NCBI GenBank assembly: GCA_977006965.1
Contig: OZ345361.1
Coordinates: 3,038,001 to 3,102,000 of the forward strand
From: Phymatolithon calcareum
Taxonomy: Eukaryota > Rhodophyta > Florideophyceae > Hapalidiales
Direction of reading: 5' to 3'
DNA length: 64,000 nucleotides
Shown: piece by piece, positions 63,201 to 64,000 of the stretch
Position numbering within the stretch: position 1 is the stretch's first letter
Layout of the letters: the number at the start of each line of letters is the position of its first letter
Translations under genes and position numbers: made by a program
Notes under the pieces: model-generated
What the model saw: only the letters and a program-made list of their open reading frames with translations
What the model was told of the DNA's origin: nothing
Database searches by the model: none

Positions 63201-64000
63201 TGTGATGGGGCCGATTCTGTACGAGGCTGGAGTAACCATGTGGGTATCGCCGCTGCGAGCGCTTCTGTACGAGACGAAGGACCGTCTTCTGCGCGCTGGT
63301 ATCTGTGTGCAACGCCTAGGTCAGTATACTGAGTACAGAAGCGGGGTGGGGAGAGTTCTTCTTCTCGCACCGGAGGAGATCGGTCGTCCTGAGCTGCATG
63401 GTATTACCAACCGATTGAGAAGTCAAGGAAATCTTAATCGCATTGTGATCGACGAAGCACACATTCCGCTTTTTGCGCACACCTACCGCACGAGCATGGT
63501 AAGAATGCAGAGCATGGCCGACCTCAGCATTGACTGTCAACGGGTGTTGCTGACTGCAACAGCACCGCAAGCAATGCTGGAGCGCATTGCACCGATATGC
63601 GGAGTAGATGTGGACGGACTTGAGGTGATTCGTGGAGACCCGTGCCGGCCCAACCTTTGTTTAAATGTCGTACGGCTTGCAGACAGCAGTATGGGAACTT
63701 TGAAGAGACGTGTTGTCGTCGAAATCCGGCTCGCAGTAGCTAGGTGTCGATCGGGCAGTGGAGAAGGAGCGCGGGGGCTTGTTGTATGCCTAACGATCGC
63801 GGATGTTGAGCTGTTTGTGAAAGCAGTACAAGAGGCGTCCATCCGTGGCGTTTCTGTGTTGAAGTATCACAGCAAATTGAGTGACAGGGAAAGGCAAAGG
63901 ACGAGCATGCTGTGGGAGAAGGCGAAGAAGGATGTGTTAACCGTCATGATCGCAACTGATGGGTTCTGCACCGGGACAGATGCACCGAATGTTCGGTCTG
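60238..64000 (+). CDS. OrsD zinc finger-RecQ helicase, copy 2 (3' end outside window)
   Basis: Open for 1,254 codons from ATG 60238 (context CACCACCATGC) to the window end. The C2H2 finger (CPECDILFEGDSTLRRHTSM-VH) is near residue 105-126. AASDREKSGFVSLAKCQERL and the middle domain (GYWALADVRNSEFVRRCNRW, GRGTEIGSMGLRNTPSCKRA) align with copy 1 throughout at roughly half identity. The helicase has Walker A TGCGKI (K985, Ile986 where Thr/Ser is expected), intact DEAH 1072-1075, LLTATAP and ATDGFCTGTDAPNVRS; motif VI lies beyond the window. The changed Walker Thr would weaken ATP/Mg binding, so activity is doubtful even though the frame is open. Confidence 0.9.
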   Translation, partial: MLEEDIALLSSHGIHPCPVTASFICAKEECRAEVMTIRKTFFEHLRRSAHSVFEGEAAKLWRAADRCAASFPKSHPLREKYRTGGVRHGQLPPIDGLLVVQGKLCPECDILFEGDSTLRRHTSMVHKTSISRKTVRCLKTSLCQSLSRKKSSKKLFLIEDAEAAIDCRPDCDPDITAALARYEPGEVFPTYIRAASDREKSGFVSLAKCQERLDSVGLSLGDAWRLIRLGEAGRESALVSSQTVKQLFVDARELFRGVDSFRSTLVDISPGGTLEKKKPFQFLNDDQRGDRSLDRYVRSARMLVVMALRVHRERQKYAGISMGPALVGALNDLSSDNGTDEETVCMKVHRVLCRIFFERSSVSGGSVRLFSFAVAACMCVGGETMDRLHFKQGRQVAPEVTGILYAASCCALLEMRKYSDEERRVEVEAEMQSAMCTGAKVGLSVFVDMRSICTSVRAEETPENMFDKCGVHSRCGFMGGIEVSADDVNDEHGEDNVDGGNRIVPSVGRTVRSVHKDLRKAIFVDLLKEKMLPPRFREECSSILDEESNMVPGYWALADVRNSEFVRRCNRWIPEEMLPCLPAAELDAWTKAARNLVPLFLTALHLGAGGPGRGTEIGSMGLRNTPSCKRAIFFVGQEVMIKPKFNKSRSVRQCRNFFISRHLDEETSVLFKAFLLLVHPVMVQYAEMKEQSVEVPAGAEGEAILRQRWLLRDSVCLGVVKPERVAERIGTVFAKYKFPLSFSKFRQWQRGFVKMKGRESYLAKCLALEGTEGEDIGDDNDGVDRAAVLQAGHTLRTATLFYAQSSRLSDDSLEPDEQVVEMFRLASYEWQTDIGLRTKTASRSGDGERSSPGTGGKDMTEQQLAVLADVVADRVFKKLESVTQSRGCVSGFNYDPESVDNVCRRLFSEEATGNAILSVDAAPSDVSPRRSSGSCGNGFDATNALRKVTRNASVEFRSAEQKFAMEAVAGRRSDVAVILATGCGKIAVVMGPILYEAGVTMWVSPLRALLYETKDRLLRAGICVQRLGQYTEYRSGVGRVLLLAPEEIGRPELHGITNRLRSQGNLNRIVIDEAHIPLFAHTYRTSMVRMQSMADLSIDCQRVLLTATAPQAMLERIAPICGVDVDGLEVIRGDPCRPNLCLNVVRLADSSMGTLKRRVVVEIRLAVARCRSGSGEGARGLVVCLTIADVELFVKAVQEASIRGVSVLKYHSKLSDRERQRTSMLWEKAKKDVLTVMIATDGFCTGTDAPNVRS

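Overview
This is eukaryotic nuclear DNA and mostly a graveyard of transposable elements. There are no operons or prokaryotic signals, and nearly every long frame is a transposon protein or a TE-linked gene. The few non-TE genes and the largest frames (up to about 4.5 kb) have no visible introns. An OrsD-type zinc finger fused to a RecQ helicase, a WD40 beta-propeller, a jacalin lectin and ankyrin repeats, all without introns, would fit an intron-poor, TE-rich alga such as a florideophyte red alga. Fungi and oomycetes are not excluded, and the taxon is an inference only.

Layout. 1-6.4 kb: the end of an interspersed repeat, a jacalin-lectin gene, and LINE family A interrupted by a LINE family B copy with a 16-bp target duplication. 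6.4-7.1 kb: an ankyrin gene, probably a host gene. 7.4-9.5 kb: a complete-ended Mutator-like element. 9.6-15 kb: relics of Copia, LINE B and RTE-like elements. 15.9-17.6 kb: a WD40 gene broken by a frameshift and a stop. 18-23 kb: LINE, RTE and hAT relics and a 226-codon ORF. 23.6-25.2 kb: a second copy of the interspersed repeat carrying a short pogo element. 25.6-29.7 kb: LINE A split by a piggyBac at TTAA. 30-33.8 kb: a possible solo LTR and LINE B pieces. 33.9-43.3 kb: two piggyBac-like elements flanking a 5.65-kb hAT unit with a GC-rich interior; one of them contains a tRNA-derived SINE.

44.5-64 kb is the most interesting part. Two diverged OrsD/RecQ helicase genes (telomere-linked-helicase type) lie in the same orientation. 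Between them, on the other strand, are an unrecognised 615-codon gene broken by one UAG and a 1,115-residue protein that joins a ParB-like domain, a beta-class DNA methyltransferase and a SET domain. The two minus-strand genes share an upstream block built on a GAGATCT palindrome, so they probably belong to one transcriptional unit type, perhaps one large mobile or virus-derived element. The same region holds a 144-bp coding-length satellite and a set of about 190-bp elements built from paired direct and inverted modules.

Catalytic lesions (stops, changed Walker residues, frameshifts) show that most of these genes are decayed. The ParB-methyltransferase-SET gene is open throughout.
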